Positions 5,458-7,561 of a stretch of 7,561 nucleotides of DNA are shown here, piece by piece; position 1 is the stretch's first letter; the number at the start of each line of letters is the position of its first letter. The DNA is taken from contig CALCPC010000333.1 of NCBI GenBank assembly GCA_937900975.1, positions 1 to 7,561 of the forward strand. Direction: 5' to 3'. The position numbers and the translations under genes were made by a program. Under the pieces are notes generated by a model. That model made no database searches, was not told the DNA's origin, and was given only the letters and a program-made list of their open reading frames with translations. The DNA comes from an uncultured Paracoccaceae bacterium (lineage in GTDB: Bacteria > Pseudomonadota > Alphaproteobacteria > Rhodobacterales > Rhodobacteraceae).

Positions 5458-6231
5458 CTATTCTGCCGGCGCGTCGCTTTCTGTCTGAAAGCTCTCGATA
5501 GTATCCAGAACAAACACACGGCCATCGGCGTAAAGCTTTTCGGCCGTCACACGCGCGCGGTCGACATTGACCGCATAGACCTCAAGCGCGGGGGCCGCCT
5601 CTGGGACCCGCGCTGTGATCTCGGCCCGGCCGACATAGGCGCCGGCGGCGATCGCACCAAGAAACAAGGCCACGAAAAAGCCCCAGCGTCCGCTTCGACG
5701 GGGCCGACGCTCCCGCTCATACTCCTCAAGGGCTGCGGCGAGGTCGCGGTTGCCGGGGGTGGTCTTGACCCGGGTTTTGACGCGTGTGCGCGGTCGCCCC
5801 CGGCCCCGTTCGTCGATGCCAAGGTCATCATCTTCGGAAACGTCGACCCCCGCCATGTCGGCGGCGACAGCCAAATTCCGCCGCCCCGTCGGACGGCGTA
5901 CATCGGTGATGTCGGCCTCTTCTTCGGCCTCGGCTCGGCTGAGTTGTTCACGCAGCGAACGGATAAGATCATCCTCGCCACTGGGCGCTTGGGGCGGCGG
6001 CGCGGGCCGGTCGCGGATCGCAACCTCCTCCTCCACCGCGGCGCGAATGGCATCGCGTTCCTCGGGCGCCAGCGCGTCGGACGGCATCGGCCCCGGCGCC
6101 TCTTCTTCCTCCAGGGGATACTGCGTCCATTGCGTGTCGCATTGCGAACACTGCACTTCGCGCCCCTCGGGACCGAAAAGACTTGCATCCACTTCATACT
6201 GAGATCCGCAGTTCGGACAGACGATACGCAT
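5458..6231 (-). CDS. Zinc-ribbon (MJ0042-type) single-TM protein divergent from ftsEX
   Basis: This 257-aa protein has an N-terminal zinc ribbon: CPNC (Cys5, Cys8) and CSQC (Cys28, Cys31), starting MRIVCPNCGSQYEVD, as in MJ0042/zinc_ribbon_5 domains. A long acidic then mixed-charge, probably disordered region follows (about 40-180), rich in Glu, Asp and Arg. One TM helix spans about 183-201 (WGFFVALFLGAIAAGAYVG). The C-terminal 55 residues would be periplasmic if the Zn domain is cytoplasmic. The start is ATG at 6231; AGGA lies 7 nt upstream within an AAGGAAGGAAAG stretch; the stop is TAG. The function of such proteins is not known. The arrangement back to back with ftsE recurs in Rhodobacterales, as far as I recall, which suggests an envelope or division link, but that is inference. 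A poor -35/-10 pair (TTGCAA 6338-6333, TAAAAG 6316-6311, 16-nt spacer) could serve as its promoter. Confidence 0.85.
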   Translation of the reverse strand: MRIVCPNCGSQYEVDASLFGPEGREVQCSQCDTQWTQYPLEEEEAPGPMPSDALAPEERDAIRAAVEEEVAIRDRPAPPPQAPSGEDDLIRSLREQLSRAEAEEEADITDVRRPTGRRNLAVAADMAGVDVSEDDDLGIDERGRGRPRTRVKTRVKTTPGNRDLAAALEEYERERRPRRSGRWGFFVALFLGAIAAGAYVGRAEITARVPEAAPALEVYAVNVDRARVTAEKLYADGRVFVLDTIESFQTESDAPAE

Positions 6232-6403
6232 CCAGCTTTCCTTCCTTCAAACCCAAAACACCGCTAACACGACCGAAACGCGCTTCGCGCGCGCCCCTGA
6301 ACACCCGATCCTTTTACAGAGGACACGCGCACTTGCAAGAAATCCCTCATCCTAACGCTTGGCAGCGCGGCGCCCGCATGGCATGGCGGGTCAGGGGGCG
6401 CGC
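6232..6403. promoter_or_regulatory. Divergent intergenic region, zinc-ribbon gene / ftsE
   Basis: These 172 nt must hold promoters for both directions if ftsEX is transcribed from here. A 5-bp hairpin, CGCGC-TTC-GCGCG (6279-6291), and a palindromic TTGCAA (6333-6338) are visible. No EcfG-type GGAAC box is present, so neither gene appears to belong to the stress regulon. No confident sigma-70 promoter can be assigned by eye. Confidence 0.4.
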
Positions 6404-7075
6404 GTGATCCGTTGCGAAGAGGTGGGGTTTGATTACGGCCATGGGCCGGTGCTGCGGGATGTGTCGCTGACGCTGGAGAGCGGCGGCTTTCACGTCCTGA
6501 CCGGGCCATCTGGCGCCGGCAAAACCACGTTTCTGCGGCTTTGCTACCTCGATCTTTGGGCGGAAAGCGGCCGCGTGGAGGTGTTGGGGGAGGCGCCCAC
6601 CCCCGACGACCGCGCCGCGGTCGCCCGGCTGCGCCGCCGGATCGGGGTCGTGCCGCAATCCTGTCGGCTGCTCGATCACCTGAGCGTTTTTGACAACATC
6701 GCGCTGCCCTTGGATGTCGTCGGGTTGCGCAACAAAGCGCAGCTGGGCAATGTCAGCGACCTTCTGACCTGGACCGGGCTGACCGAGCGGGCGCACGCCC
6801 ACCCGCCAGAGCTTTCCGGGGGCGAAAAACAGCGCGCGGGGTTGGCCCGGGCCGTGATCCTGTCGCCTGAGATTCTGATCGCGGATGAGCCGACGGGCAA
6901 TGTCGACGCCGAGATGTCGCTACAGCTGTTGGAGCTGATGGTAGAGCTTAACCGCCTGGGGCGGACGATCCTGCTGGCCACCCATGACCTGGACTTGATC
7001 CGGGCTGTCCGGCGGGCGGTACCGGCGCGGATCCTGCGTCTGGCGCAAGGCCAGGTCCAGCAGGCCACCGCATGA
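6404..7075 (+). CDS. ftsE: Cell division ATP-binding protein FtsE
   Basis: This is the ABC ATPase subunit of the FtsEX complex, which couples ATP hydrolysis to septal peptidoglycan hydrolase activation at the inner membrane. It has 223 aa from GTG 6404, the normal FtsE length. Motifs are Walker A GPSGAGKTT (34-42), Q-loop Gln85 (VVPQSCRLL), signature LSGGEKQ (137-143), Walker B ILIADEP with Glu162, D-loop GNVD, and H-loop His194 (LATHD). GTG 6404 is chosen because MIRCEEVGFDYG aligns with the usual FtsE beginning and AGGGGG (6393-6398) lies 5 nt upstream. An in-frame ATG at 6383 would add seven residues and lacks a Shine-Dalgarno. The TGA stop overlaps the ftsX ATG by 4 nt, so translation is coupled. 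The gene diverges from the zinc-ribbon gene. Confidence 0.93.
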   Translation: MIRCEEVGFDYGHGPVLRDVSLTLESGGFHVLTGPSGAGKTTFLRLCYLDLWAESGRVEVLGEAPTPDDRAAVARLRRRIGVVPQSCRLLDHLSVFDNIALPLDVVGLRNKAQLGNVSDLLTWTGLTERAHAHPPELSGGEKQRAGLARAVILSPEILIADEPTGNVDAEMSLQLLELMVELNRLGRTILLATHDLDLIRAVRRAVPARILRLAQGQVQQATA

Positions 7076-7561
7076 GAAAGCGCGCGGCAGACCGGATCGT
7101 GCCACGCCACGGGATCGCGCCGCGTCTGACGGTGGCCACCACCGCCGCGATGACGTTTCTGGCGACGCTGTGCTTGGCCGCGGCCCTTGCCGCCCTTGAT
7201 ATGAGCGGGCGCTGGACGCACGCGCTTGATGACGTGGCAACCGTGGAGATCGCCGATGGCGACAGCGCGGCCACGGCGCGCGCGCTTGATCTGCTGCGCG
7301 CCACGCCGGGTATTCTAAGCGTTGAAGAGCTGTCGCCAGACCGCCAAGCAGCGCTTCTGTCGCCCTGGCTTGGCGACGGGTTTCCAGTCGACGCGCTGTC
7401 GCTTCCCCGTTTGATCGCGGTGGAGGAGGGCGCGGCGCTGGACCGCGCGGCGCTGCGCACAACGCTGACCACAACGGTCCCGGGCGCCCGCTACATCACG
7501 CCCGATGGCTGGCGGCGCGACCTGGCGCAGCGTGTCGCCCTTTTGGGATGGGCCGCGCTTG
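7072..7561 (+). CDS. ftsX: Cell division protein FtsX, 5' part
   Basis: This is the permease-like partner of FtsE. It would carry signals across the inner membrane to periplasmic hydrolase activators. Only the first 163 codons are present and the frame is open at the window edge. Visible are a basic cytoplasmic start (MRKRAADRIVPRHGIAPRL), TM1 at about residues 19-41 (TVATTAAMTFLATLCLAAAL), then the beginning of the extracellular loop with the usual alpha/beta pattern (VATVEIADGD, LLRATPGILSVEEL, LPRLIAVE). The stretch near the end, DLAQRVALLGWAAL, may lead into TM2. The start is ATG at 7072, within ATGA shared with the ftsE stop. The identification rests on the position after ftsE and the topology; FtsX sequences are poorly conserved. 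Confidence 0.88.
   Translation, partial: MRKRAADRIVPRHGIAPRLTVATTAAMTFLATLCLAAALAALDMSGRWTHALDDVATVEIADGDSAATARALDLLRATPGILSVEELSPDRQAALLSPWLGDGFPVDALSLPRLIAVEEGAALDRAALRTTLTTTVPGARYITPDGWRRDLAQRVALLGWAAL

Noticed and set aside
6378..6380. ATG at 6378 as the ftsE start.
   Set aside because: It is in a different frame from ftsE; the in-frame options are ATG 6383 and the preferred GTG 6404.

Overview
The window is GC-rich and densely coding. It looks like an alphaproteobacterial chromosome, most likely Rhodobacterales (Roseobacter group). The main evidence is a complete general stress response (GSR) core, PhyR / NepR / EcfG, which is found only in Alphaproteobacteria. A zinc-ribbon membrane protein divergent from ftsE-ftsX fits the same assignment. 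The taxon is inferred from gene content, not from a search.

Left part (about 1-3392), GSR locus. A minus-strand operon runs nepR (2478-2323), ecfG (2330-1785), then a two-TM HisKA_2-type sensor histidine kinase (1788-61). The genes are chained by 8-nt and 4-nt overlaps. phyR (2565-3392) is divergent on the plus strand. One symmetric element between them, GGAAC-N17-GTTCC at 2515-2541, reads as an EcfG promoter on both strands. The expected logic is: the kinase family phosphorylates the PhyR receiver; the PhyR sigma-like domain then sequesters NepR; EcfG is released and transcribes both arms of its own locus. The 51-aa nepR is short and easily missed.

Middle part (3393-5457), envelope and stress accessory region. 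A third EcfG-type promoter (3644-3669) precedes a 56-aa DUF1328 membrane peptide (3700-3870). A strong terminator-like hairpin follows (3889-3922). Next comes an ExoD-family membrane protein (about 3940-4580) whose reading frame is broken near its 5' end at a run of eight G. An 877-nt stretch (4581-5457) then has no convincing gene but several perfect short hairpins.

Right part (5458-7561), cell division. A 257-aa MJ0042-type zinc-ribbon protein with one TM segment lies on the minus strand. It is divergent from ftsE (about 6404-7075) and ftsX, which overlap by 4 nt; ftsX leaves the window at 7561. Together they encode the FtsEX ABC-type complex of the divisome that controls peptidoglycan hydrolysis.

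The points most worth following up are the symmetric two-way EcfG promoter, the G8-tract frameshift in exoD, the hairpin 17 nt before the exoD start, and the structured non-coding gap.
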